DNA of 64,000 nt, taken from assembly GCA_018817385.1 (NCBI GenBank), contig JAHIUA010000063.1, positions 62,001 through 126,000 of the forward strand. The letters run 5' to 3'. How positions within the stretch are numbered: position 1 is the first letter of the stretch; each line of letters begins with the position of its first letter. Shown here one piece after another: positions 8,761 to 15,723 of the stretch. The notes beneath the pieces were generated by a model. That model did not search any database. It saw only the letters and a program-made list of their open reading frames with translations, and had not been told where the DNA came from. The stretch comes from Pseudomonadota bacterium (GTDB taxonomy: Bacteria; Desulfobacterota; Desulfobulbia; Desulfobulbales; Desulfocapsaceae). Both the position numbers and the translations under genes were made by a program.

Positions 8761-10526
8761 CCGCCCTCCTTCTCAGCAAAGGCCATGGCCCAGGTACCGG
8801 GGCCCATATGGACGCCGGAGGTGAGAGACAGAGGCACCAGTTGAATCTCCGCTTCGGGCATAGCGCTGCGCACCTGCTCTGCCACTATCTCTTGCAGCCA
8901 TTCCCTGTTGTCCGAATACTGAAGCAGAATAAACAAAGAACGATCCTTCCTGGCATGGGTAGCAAGCCTGTCCAGAGCAAAGGCCAGCTGCTCGCGCCGG
9001 TTCTTGACCACACCGACCTTGCGCACACCTTCACGGGTCGGACTGATCACAGGTTTCATATGGAGAAGATCGGCAAAAAATCCTTTTGTCCTGGAGACCC
9101 GACCGCCGGCAACCAGATATTTCAGTTCATGGAGGAAGATATACTCTTGCGCATCTTCCGTAAGCGACCTTGCCAAGGCAATGACTTCTGGCGCAGGAGC
9201 TTCTTCCCCGGCCCGACGTGCAGTGAGCAAGGCAATGACCGCCAGTCTGCCGGAAGCTGCGCCAGTATCAAGCACCAGGAATCGGTCTTCCGGGTCATTT
9301 TCTCTTTTCCAGGCCTGAGCGGTGCCATAATTACCGGTAAAGGCCGAACCGACACAGAGATAGAGAACCCTGTCGAACTGCTGACAGACAGCCTGATAAT
9401 GGAGGTGCCGCTCATGGGTAGAGGCCTGGGCCGTGGTCACGCGCACCCCATTTGTCATCAGCGGATAGAGCTGCTCTGGAGAGAAGAGACTTTCCGGCCG
9501 GGCCTGATCCTCTGCCATGATATAACTGTCAAGCAGGGTGATGCCATGTTGGCGGGCCATCTCTCTGGGGAGAGATCCGGCCGCATCACTCATGATCCGA
9601 ATCGCCTTCCCCGAAGCCCCCCCCTTCCTCCCACCCTCTACCATTGGTCCCATGGCCTCATCAGACCAATGGACGACTTCTCCCAGAGAAGAAAGATCCT
9701 GGCGCAGCCGCTCCGGGTCCGGGGTATGAATGTGGACCTTGATCCGGGACCTGTCCGGCACGACCACGGCACTGTCTCCAAGCCGACCTATCTGCGCCAT
9801 GACATCCGGCTGCTGTCTCCTTGCCAACAAGACCGCTTCCACACAGTAATCCGCTGTTGCCTGGCCCACAAAAGCGGGACTGACTTGCAGTTTCCCGGCA
9901 AAAAGATCGCTTACCGGGCAGGCGCCGGGCCTGAACGCCCCAGTACTGGTCGCGCCAAGGATGGACGACGGTCCGCCGTATTGCTGTTCGCCGATCAGCT
10001 GCTGCAAAAAGGCATCAAAAAAAATAAACATCCCCAAGGCTCCGGAATCTACGACTCCGGCACGTTGCAGATCAGGCAACTGATGACTCGTGGCAAGCAC
10101 TGCCTCCTGGAGCTGCCGGCGAATGCTGAAAAAATTCAACTCTTCGCTGGCCGCAGTTTGGAATGCCAGGCAAAGGGCATCAAAGAGACCAAGCATGGTT
10201 CCCGCACAAGGAGCAGCAATGGCAGCCCAGGCCTGATCACGCCCTATCTCAGCCTGTCTGGCCAGGTCCACCATTCCATGCGCCTGCAGAAATTCCCTGA
10301 AAAAGACTGAGGCAATGTTTCCGGAATTACCGCTGGCACTGCGGCTCAAGCGAGTGATGGCAGCAGCCATATCTGTATTGCAGTCACGTAAGGGGGCAAG
10401 GCTGATGCGCAGGTTGGTACCGGTATCTCCGTCTGCTACGGGAAAGATATTGATCCGGTCCAGGAGATCGGCCCACACCGCCAGGTTCTCATAGCCGGCG
10501 ATACAACTCAGTCCGAGAAAGGTCAT
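8754..10526 (-). CDS. DhaL (DAK2)-DegV fusion, fatty-acid-kinase-like
   Basis: This 590-residue protein combines two modules. Residues 1 to about 190 are a DhaL/DAK2 kinase domain with the ATP/Mg motif FPVADGDTGTN (about residues 29-39) and SASGNSGNI downstream. From about residue 310, after IRIMSDAAGSLP, there is a DegV fatty-acid-binding domain. In the Firmicute Fak system, FakA (with DhaL) phosphorylates fatty acids presented by a separate DegV protein, FakB; the resulting acyl phosphate enters phospholipids. Here both functions are in one chain. It overlaps the AMP ligase by 4 bp and the GT2 gene by 7 bp, so it belongs to block B. Activating the cluster's acyl product as an acyl phosphate is the natural inference. 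The DhaL-DegV architecture is not typical of aryl polyene clusters. Confidence 0.85.
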   Translation of the reverse strand: MTFLGLSCIAGYENLAVWADLLDRINIFPVADGDTGTNLRISLAPLRDCNTDMAAAITRLSRSASGNSGNIASVFFREFLQAHGMVDLARQAEIGRDQAWAAIAAPCAGTMLGLFDALCLAFQTAASEELNFFSIRRQLQEAVLATSHQLPDLQRAGVVDSGALGMFIFFDAFLQQLIGEQQYGGPSSILGATSTGAFRPGACPVSDLFAGKLQVSPAFVGQATADYCVEAVLLARRQQPDVMAQIGRLGDSAVVVPDRSRIKVHIHTPDPERLRQDLSSLGEVVHWSDEAMGPMVEGGRKGGASGKAIRIMSDAAGSLPREMARQHGITLLDSYIMAEDQARPESLFSPEQLYPLMTNGVRVTTAQASTHERHLHYQAVCQQFDRVLYLCVGSAFTGNYGTAQAWKRENDPEDRFLVLDTGAASGRLAVIALLTARRAGEEAPAPEVIALARSLTEDAQEYIFLHELKYLVAGGRVSRTKGFFADLLHMKPVISPTREGVRKVGVVKNRREQLAFALDRLATHARKDRSLFILLQYSDNREWLQEIVAEQVRSAMPEAEIQLVPLSLTSGVHMGPGTWAMAFAEKEGGC

Positions 10527-11896
10527 GGGGAAGACAACAAAGAAATAATCGCATCCCTGTCGTATTTGCCGCTCTTGGTGAGGGGAATATGAGAAACTTT
10601 TTTGATCAATCGCGGCCGGGCAAGGGGCTCCAGAGATGCGGCGAGTCCTTTCTTCAGGAGCCCCAGATCAAGACCCTGGCCACAGACAAGGGCGGCAATG
10701 CGGTTTTGCCGGCCACCCGGATCAGCAAGGGGGACAACCACACATTCTTGCACCCCGGGCTGCTTTTGTAATACATCGCGTATTTCATCAAGATCAACAC
10801 GCTCGCCCCCCACCTTGGTGATGGCATCTGCCCGGCCGTGCAGAGAAAAGCTGCTTTCCCCCTGCGCCTTCACCCGGTCACCGGAAAGGAAATAGCCTTC
10901 CTGGTTTCCAGGCACATCCGGAGAGAGAAAGGGTGAGCGGACATAGAGACGCTCTTCTCTGATCTTCCACTCTACAGGCTCAAGGGGGGTGAAATATTCC
11001 TGTCCCTCCTTCCTGTTGCGAGTGGCAAGGCCACCGGTTTCTGTAGAGCCATAGACCTCAACAATGGGGACCTCGTTCCTCAGACAAAAATCTTCATTGT
11101 CTCCCTGCTCAAGCATGCCGGCAGAGGAGAAGGCCAGGCGCAGCAGCGTAGCGGTATTCCTCCCCCGCAAGGCCCGATAATGGGCTGGCACACTGGCAAA
11201 GACAGTAGCCGCTTCCTGCTCCACAACAGTGACGATCTCGGTCGGAAAGCATGGGGTCTCGGCCACCACTTTCGCTGAGGCGACAAGGGGAATGAGGACA
11301 GAAAAAAGAAGGCCGTAGATATGATAGGGAGAAATAGTTGCAGCAATGCAATCCTGAGGCCCGATGCCATAGCGGTGAGCCATATAAAAGGCCTCGCCAA
11401 AGATATTGCCTGCTGTTTTTGACCAGATCTTCGGTGCTCCGGTGGAGCCGCCGGTAAAGAGACGAAGCAGTTCCCTCCGGGCAGCGCCTCCCGCCCAGGA
11501 AAGAGGCGTGAAGCCCCCCTCAGATGGTGCAGAGAGACATTCCGTGCCCGGCGGAAGCTCCCGTTCCCCATCGACAATTGCGGCCCTGAAGCCGGTAAGT
11601 TCCTGCATCTGCTGCAAGGCCCTGGCAGAAAAGCTGTGGGGAAGAAGGAGGACCGAACCAGTGGCAAGAGCGGCCAGCAGAGCAGCTGCGATGAGGCTCT
11701 TCTCCTCGGCAGCCAGGCAAAAAGGGGTGCCAGCATACTGGGGTTTGGCAAAGATTGTAGCGAGGCGCCCCGCCAGCACATGCACTTCGGCAAAGGTCGC
11801 CCCATGGCTGACAAACTCATGCTCCGGAGAGTGCGGCCCCTGCAGGAGTTCGGCAAGCAAAGAATCCAATCGAGCCACAGAGAAAGAACCAGACAT
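10523..11896 (-). CDS. AMP-dependent acyl/aryl-ACP or -CoA ligase (ANL superfamily)
   Basis: This 457-residue adenylating enzyme has the phosphate-binding loop LFTGGSTGAPK, the A5-type motif EVYGSTETGG, the A7-type LSGDRV and a C-terminal GGERVDLDEI with a late Lys in LTKSGKYDRD. It activates a carboxylic acid as an adenylate and then transfers it to a thiol. In aryl polyene clusters the equivalent (ApeH-like) loads an aromatic starter acid onto ACP. The start chosen is the ATG at 11896, one base after the upstream stop; a longer reading frame to 11962 would overlap the radical SAM gene and is not needed. Whether the substrate is an aromatic starter or a fatty acid cannot be told here. Confidence 0.88.
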   Translation of the reverse strand: MSGSFSVARLDSLLAELLQGPHSPEHEFVSHGATFAEVHVLAGRLATIFAKPQYAGTPFCLAAEEKSLIAAALLAALATGSVLLLPHSFSARALQQMQELTGFRAAIVDGERELPPGTECLSAPSEGGFTPLSWAGGAARRELLRLFTGGSTGAPKIWSKTAGNIFGEAFYMAHRYGIGPQDCIAATISPYHIYGLLFSVLIPLVASAKVVAETPCFPTEIVTVVEQEAATVFASVPAHYRALRGRNTATLLRLAFSSAGMLEQGDNEDFCLRNEVPIVEVYGSTETGGLATRNRKEGQEYFTPLEPVEWKIREERLYVRSPFLSPDVPGNQEGYFLSGDRVKAQGESSFSLHGRADAITKVGGERVDLDEIRDVLQKQPGVQECVVVPLADPGGRQNRIAALVCGQGLDLGLLKKGLAASLEPLARPRLIKKVSHIPLTKSGKYDRDAIISLLSSP

Positions 11897-11897
11897 C

Positions 11898-13160
11898 TCA
11901 GCGGACACCTCGACCAAAGGCCTGATCGGCCAAGCTCCTGTCACGGGGAACAAAGGTACCATCTGCCATTTCCTTTTCCACCACCTGTTTAAAGAGTTTA
12001 AACATCTTCAGCTCCTGCGACTCCTCCCGGTAAAAGGAATTCCAGGCCAGATCAAGCAATTCCTGCAAGCGTTGTGAACTCATCTGTTTGGGCTGATAGA
12101 CGACCTTATCCGCCGAATAGTCATTCCAGTCTTTGGAGAGAATACGGCCCTGCGCCTCCAGTTCCTTATAGGCCTTGGTATGGGGAAAGGGGGTCAACAC
12201 CGTAAATTCAGCAAGATCCAGTTCAATTTCAAGGAGAAAATCGATCAGCTCTTTGATAAAGTCCTCACTGTGACTGTCAAGCCCCAGGAGGATCGTCCCC
12301 TCAACCCCGATACCGTGGTCATGGTAGCGTTTAATCCGCTCCCGGATATAGTCCGAGGTATCAAAAACCGCCTGATACACATACCAGGCGCCGGCCTGGG
12401 CAGCCAGATTGAGGATCTCGGGTTTATCTTCAATGGGATGCGAACACCACTTCTTTTTCAAGGGGATCATCTCCCGAAAGAGATCTTTTTCCCACTGGCT
12501 GTCCTGGGAAAGTGAGTTGTCCACAACAAACATGCGATTATTGTCAATCCCTGCCATCTCGGCCACTGCCACATCAATGGGCCGGGGCCTGAACTCCCGC
12601 CCACCGAGGAAAGAGACCGCACAGGGATAGCAGTTAAAACGGCAGCCACGGGAGGCATGAACCAGATCAACCATCTGCACCCCCTTGTAATTATAGAGCT
12701 GCCGGTTGAGAATATCTCTGCGGGCCGGGCCGACCAGGGCGATATCCGGCCTGGCATCCATATAATCATAACAGGGTTTGAGTTTCCCCTGCCTGAAATC
12801 GGCCAGCACCTGCTCCATCCGGCCCTCGGCCTCACCAAGAAAAACGGAATCGGCATGTTCCATGGTTTCCTGGGCATGGAGCATGGTGGCAATGCCCCCA
12901 AAGATGACTTTAACCCCTTTTTTCCGGTAGCAATCGGCAATCTCCCAACCCCGTTTCACCTGCACGGTCAACATCATGGAGATACCGACCATATCAACGG
13001 GATCATCAAAATCAATGGTCTCCAGATTTTCATCAACAAATTCAACATCGACAAAATCAGGCAGGGCGGCAGCAAAGACCACAGGCCCGTGCGGCGGCAG
13101 ATGAAATTCTGTCTGCCTGGAGAGCTTGGCCCATTTGGGATAGATAAGCTTAAATTTCAT
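11898..13160 (-). CDS. B12-binding-domain radical SAM protein
   Basis: This 420-residue protein has an N-terminal Rossmann-like B12-type domain (about residues 1-125, with VKVIFGGIATML and FLGEAEG) lacking a clear DxHxxG motif. A radical SAM domain follows with CRFNCYPC (Cys173, Cys177, Cys180). The conserved LLGLDSHSEDF and TPFPHTKAYKEL near the C-terminus are typical of the family. It overlaps the lipoprotein gene by 4 bp and is followed after 1 bp by the AMP ligase, so it is firmly within block B. It is more divergent than the other two B12-type proteins of the cluster and probably has its own reaction. No substrate can be assigned. Confidence 0.85.
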   Translation of the reverse strand: MKFKLIYPKWAKLSRQTEFHLPPHGPVVFAAALPDFVDVEFVDENLETIDFDDPVDMVGISMMLTVQVKRGWEIADCYRKKGVKVIFGGIATMLHAQETMEHADSVFLGEAEGRMEQVLADFRQGKLKPCYDYMDARPDIALVGPARRDILNRQLYNYKGVQMVDLVHASRGCRFNCYPCAVSFLGGREFRPRPIDVAVAEMAGIDNNRMFVVDNSLSQDSQWEKDLFREMIPLKKKWCSHPIEDKPEILNLAAQAGAWYVYQAVFDTSDYIRERIKRYHDHGIGVEGTILLGLDSHSEDFIKELIDFLLEIELDLAEFTVLTPFPHTKAYKELEAQGRILSKDWNDYSADKVVYQPKQMSSQRLQELLDLAWNSFYREESQELKMFKLFKQVVEKEMADGTFVPRDRSLADQAFGRGVR

Positions 13161-13831
13161 ATTTTTTCAGCACTGATCAGTGTCATGGTTAAGGTGTAGC
13201 CGCGCAAACCGGATGCGGTGAGTTCCAGGGTTTTGGGTATCATCTCAGCAGCCACGGAAAGGGGAGGTCCGGCAACGATGCTCCGGGTTCTGTTCAGATC
13301 GGGACCATAAATATTCATGCCGCTGCTGCCGTCTTCATGAAAAAGAATATCAATGACCTGGCCGTCTTCACCAAAATAGCGACAAACAGAGTCACCACCG
13401 ACAAGTAATCCGCTCAGGGCAGGCTTTTCTGCAGGCGGCAGAAAGATGGTCTGCACATCACGCATCAGGCCCCTGGCAAATTCAGGATTGTCAAAGGGAG
13501 GCAGTGCCCGGCTCACTTCAAGTGTCTGGTCAAGCACGGCCTCAAAAAGGACAAAGCCTTCCACACCGAGAAGGGCACACTTGAGCGTTGGCCCATCAAG
13601 GACCGTAACCCCGATTACCGTAGCGCCCCCCCCGGCAGCCATTTCGAAGGCAATGGAATGGACAAACTGCCATCGTCCGGCAACAAATTTTGCCGCACAT
13701 CGCTGTTCCAGTTTCCTGGTCTGAGTGCTGTCAATTCCATTCAGCTCTGTCAATTCCGGGAGAAGCAAGGGCTGTCTCCCGGAACAGGCCGTCAGCAACA
13801 GGAGAAGAAGAAGAGAAAAAACAGACTTCAT
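13157..13831 (-). CDS. Outer-membrane lipoprotein (aryl-polyene-cluster type, DUF3261-like)
   Basis: This 224-residue lipoprotein has a signal peptide with the lipobox LTAC near residues 13-16, so lipidation at Cys16 is expected. The mature part has no enzymatic motif. Aryl polyene clusters regularly carry such a lipoprotein beside a LolA homologue and an MMPL exporter, and together these are thought to move the product to the outer membrane. It overlaps LolA by 4 bp. Position and features fit the DUF3261 family, but that name is from context and length, not from a search. Confidence 0.75.
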   Translation of the reverse strand: MKSVFSLLLLLLLTACSGRQPLLLPELTELNGIDSTQTRKLEQRCAAKFVAGRWQFVHSIAFEMAAGGGATVIGVTVLDGPTLKCALLGVEGFVLFEAVLDQTLEVSRALPPFDNPEFARGLMRDVQTIFLPPAEKPALSGLLVGGDSVCRYFGEDGQVIDILFHEDGSSGMNIYGPDLNRTRSIVAGPPLSVAAEMIPKTLELTASGLRGYTLTMTLISAEKI

Positions 13832-14427
13832 GGGTGGGTAAAGATTGCTGCCGAAATCTTTTCATTGAGGGCAGCGTCGGAGAAAATCAGCTTGGTCAGA
13901 GAATCCGCGCCTTCATACAGAACCACCGATTCCATCAGGCCGGACTGATCAGCCAGTCGGAGTTCAATACGACTGATGATCTTGGCCAGTACCGCTTCTT
14001 TGGGACTGAGAATAATTAGGCCATCATCCTGAACCGTAGCCCGAAAGGTGGGAGTGTCAGTGATATGGCCATCCAGCCAGCCAGTGATCTCCTGGAGGAC
14101 AACCTGCATGGAATCCACCCCCAAGCCACGTTCTTCTACAAATTTGCCGTTCGCCTCTATGAACTTACGGATGCGGCCCTCATGCATAAGGAGAACGGAG
14201 TGAATGGGGGTAAGGTATTCCCAACGTAAGGATCCGGGGGCCTGAAAGATAAAGACCCCCTGGGAAAGAATAGGACGGACAAGGATGGGCAGGTGCTTTT
14301 CCTGGGTAAAATGAGCCCGCACCGAATCCACACGAACAGGGGCCTGAGCCGTGACTTCCACTGCCCGGGCCTGATGAAAAAATCCTATCCCTGCGCCCAG
14401 CAAAAAAACGATCAGCAACCGGCGCAT
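13828..14427 (-). CDS. LolA-like periplasmic carrier protein
   Basis: The 199-residue product has an N-terminal signal sequence (MRRLLIVFLLGAG, cleavage probably after ARA), and its mature part shows the LolA pattern: VRAHFTQEKHLPIL, QGVFIFQAPGSLRWEY and a late LSPKEA. LolA carries lipoproteins across the periplasm; cluster-encoded LolA homologues are thought to carry the polyene lipid. The start is the ATG at 14427 (a GTG at 14436 is also in frame and would overlap the ketoreductase stop). It is coupled to the downstream lipoprotein gene. Confidence 0.85.
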   Translation of the reverse strand: MRRLLIVFLLGAGIGFFHQARAVEVTAQAPVRVDSVRAHFTQEKHLPILVRPILSQGVFIFQAPGSLRWEYLTPIHSVLLMHEGRIRKFIEANGKFVEERGLGVDSMQVVLQEITGWLDGHITDTPTFRATVQDDGLIILSPKEAVLAKIISRIELRLADQSGLMESVVLYEGADSLTKLIFSDAALNEKISAAIFTHP

Positions 14428-14429
14428 GG

Positions 14430-15167
14430 CTAACACATCCCACCATTAACTGAAACAACCTGACCGGTCACATAGGAAGCATCGTCGGAGCAGAGGAAGA
14501 CCACAACCTTGGCCACTTCAGCGGGTCTGCCGATTCGGGCCATGGGAATCATGGTTTTAATATACTCCTTGGGAGCATCTTTTATCATATCAGTCTCTAT
14601 AAGTCCCGGGGCCACCACGTTGACCCGAACCCCCAGCCGCCCCACCTCTGAGGCAACGACCCTACTGGCAGCGGTCAGTCCGGCCTTGGCCGCCGAATAA
14701 TTTGCCTGGCCTCGATTGGGCATGAGTGCCGAGGCCGACGACAGAGAAATAATAACCCCGCTGCGCTGACGCACCATTTTTTCGATGACCGGTCGGGTCA
14801 TATTATAAAACCCATTGAGACTGGTATCAACTACAGACTGCCAGTTCTCCGCTTCCATCATCATAAACAGGCCGTCACGGATAATTCCAGCATTGTTGAC
14901 CAGGACATCAATCCTGCCCAGTCGCTGAACTATGTCCTCAATCACCTCTTCTGCCTTGCCACCATCACGGACATCAAAGGCATAGATCTCACCACGACTC
15001 CCCTGCTCTTCCACCAGAGCAAGAGTCTGTTCCGCTCCGACCTTATCCGTCTGGTAATTGATCACCGTATAATACCCGGCCCGGGCCAGTTCCACAGCAA
15101 TGGCCCGGCCAATCCCCTTGGACGCACCGGTAATAATCGCCACTTTCTGCTTATTGTCTTCTTGCAT
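14430..15167 (-). CDS. 3-oxoacyl-ACP reductase (FabG-like, SDR family)
   Basis: This 245-residue short-chain dehydrogenase has the NADPH motif TGASKGIGRA near the N-terminus, the structural NNAG, and the catalytic Ser in SLSSAS with Tyr and Lys in YSAAKAG (about Tyr157/Lys161). It reduces the beta-keto group after each condensation. The ATG at 15167 is preceded by GGAAAG and is preferred over the GTG two codons upstream. It follows the ApeP-like dehydratase by 65 bp, a gap that holds the palindrome at 15193-15236, and is followed closely by LolA. As the only ketoreductase in the window it probably serves all chain-extension cycles. Confidence 0.92.
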   Translation of the reverse strand: MQEDNKQKVAIITGASKGIGRAIAVELARAGYYTVINYQTDKVGAEQTLALVEEQGSRGEIYAFDVRDGGKAEEVIEDIVQRLGRIDVLVNNAGIIRDGLFMMMEAENWQSVVDTSLNGFYNMTRPVIEKMVRQRSGVIISLSSASALMPNRGQANYSAAKAGLTAASRVVASEVGRLGVRVNVVAPGLIETDMIKDAPKEYIKTMIPMARIGRPAEVAKVVVFLCSDDASYVTGQVVSVNGGMC

Positions 15168-15192
15168 AATCACTTTCCACTTTCCCCTCTTT

Positions 15193-15236
15193 CTAGGAGC
15201 CTGTCGGACTTAGACATAAATCCGACAGACTCCTAG
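15193..15236. repeat. 44 bp palindrome with CTAG ends, related to the element at 7018-7184
   Basis: CTAGGAGCCTGTCGGA (15193-15208) and TCCGACAGACTCCTAG (15221-15236) form a 16-bp stem with one mismatch around the 12-nt loop CTTAGACATAAA. The same sequence through the loop occurs at 7157-7184. The TAG at 15235-15233 serves as the stop codon of the ApeP-like dehydratase gene. As RNA it would form a strong hairpin between dehydratase and ketoreductase genes, without a T-run, so it is more likely an RNA-stabilising or attenuating structure than a full terminator. Confidence 0.8.
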
Positions 15237-15667
15237 GCCTGAAAGAGTTGTAAGGTCATTTCCCCAATAAGTCTCTCGTCCAGATGGACCACACAGGAGA
15301 CTTCCCGGAGATTTTCATAGTTATGACTGTTCTCTGAACGGGTATACACCCTACTGCCCAGAGCAATATGTTCAATATAAAAATGGGCCCGCTTCACGCC
15401 CACCAACCAGCCCATCTGATTGGAATCGATGCCTTGACTTTTAATCCGCTCCAAACCGTTACAGACCCCGGCAGTCTGAGCTGCCAGTTCCACCATGATT
15501 AAGGCCTGGACACCATTTTCATCGACCAAGGGATAGGATGCGCTGATCAGAGAAGAGGTCAGGGCATGACGGGAGTCCACCTCTACAATCTCATCAATAA
15601 GCACCATCGCATCACGATGAGGGAGTAAATCATCCAGGGTAATACCGGAAAGTTCTGTTGTTGTCAT
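15233..15667 (-). CDS. ApeP-like 3-hydroxyacyl-ACP dehydratase (hotdog fold)
   Basis: This 144-residue hotdog protein has the motif LLPHRDAMVLIDEI with His17 as a probable catalytic residue, and MVELAAQTAG with Glu60, a His/Glu pair matching FabA/FabZ-type dehydratases. It eliminates water from 3-hydroxyacyl-ACP, giving the conjugated double bonds of a polyene. Length and motifs match ApeP of aryl polyene clusters more than housekeeping FabZ. It is the first biosynthetic gene of block B and lies 56 bp downstream of the sensor kinase gene, so it may be co-transcribed with it. The last codons run directly into the repeat element that supplies its TAG stop. Confidence 0.85.
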   Translation of the reverse strand: MTTTELSGITLDDLLPHRDAMVLIDEIVEVDSRHALTSSLISASYPLVDENGVQALIMVELAAQTAGVCNGLERIKSQGIDSNQMGWLVGVKRAHFYIEHIALGSRVYTRSENSHNYENLREVSCVVHLDERLIGEMTLQLFQA

Positions 15668-15723
15668 GAATTTTGGAAAAAATTTCTCTATTTGTTGAGA
15701 ATCGACTCTCGTAACACTGGAGT

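Noticed and set aside
8808-10310. A 500-codon open frame on the plus strand
   Set aside because: It is the antisense shadow of the DhaL-DegV gene: the opposite strand has intact DhaL and DegV motifs and coupled neighbours, and this frame has no recognisable family or ribosome site.
11897-11962. N-terminal extension of the AMP ligase
   Set aside because: It would overlap the radical SAM gene by 65 bp; the ATG at 11896 is adjacent to the upstream stop and gives the expected family length.
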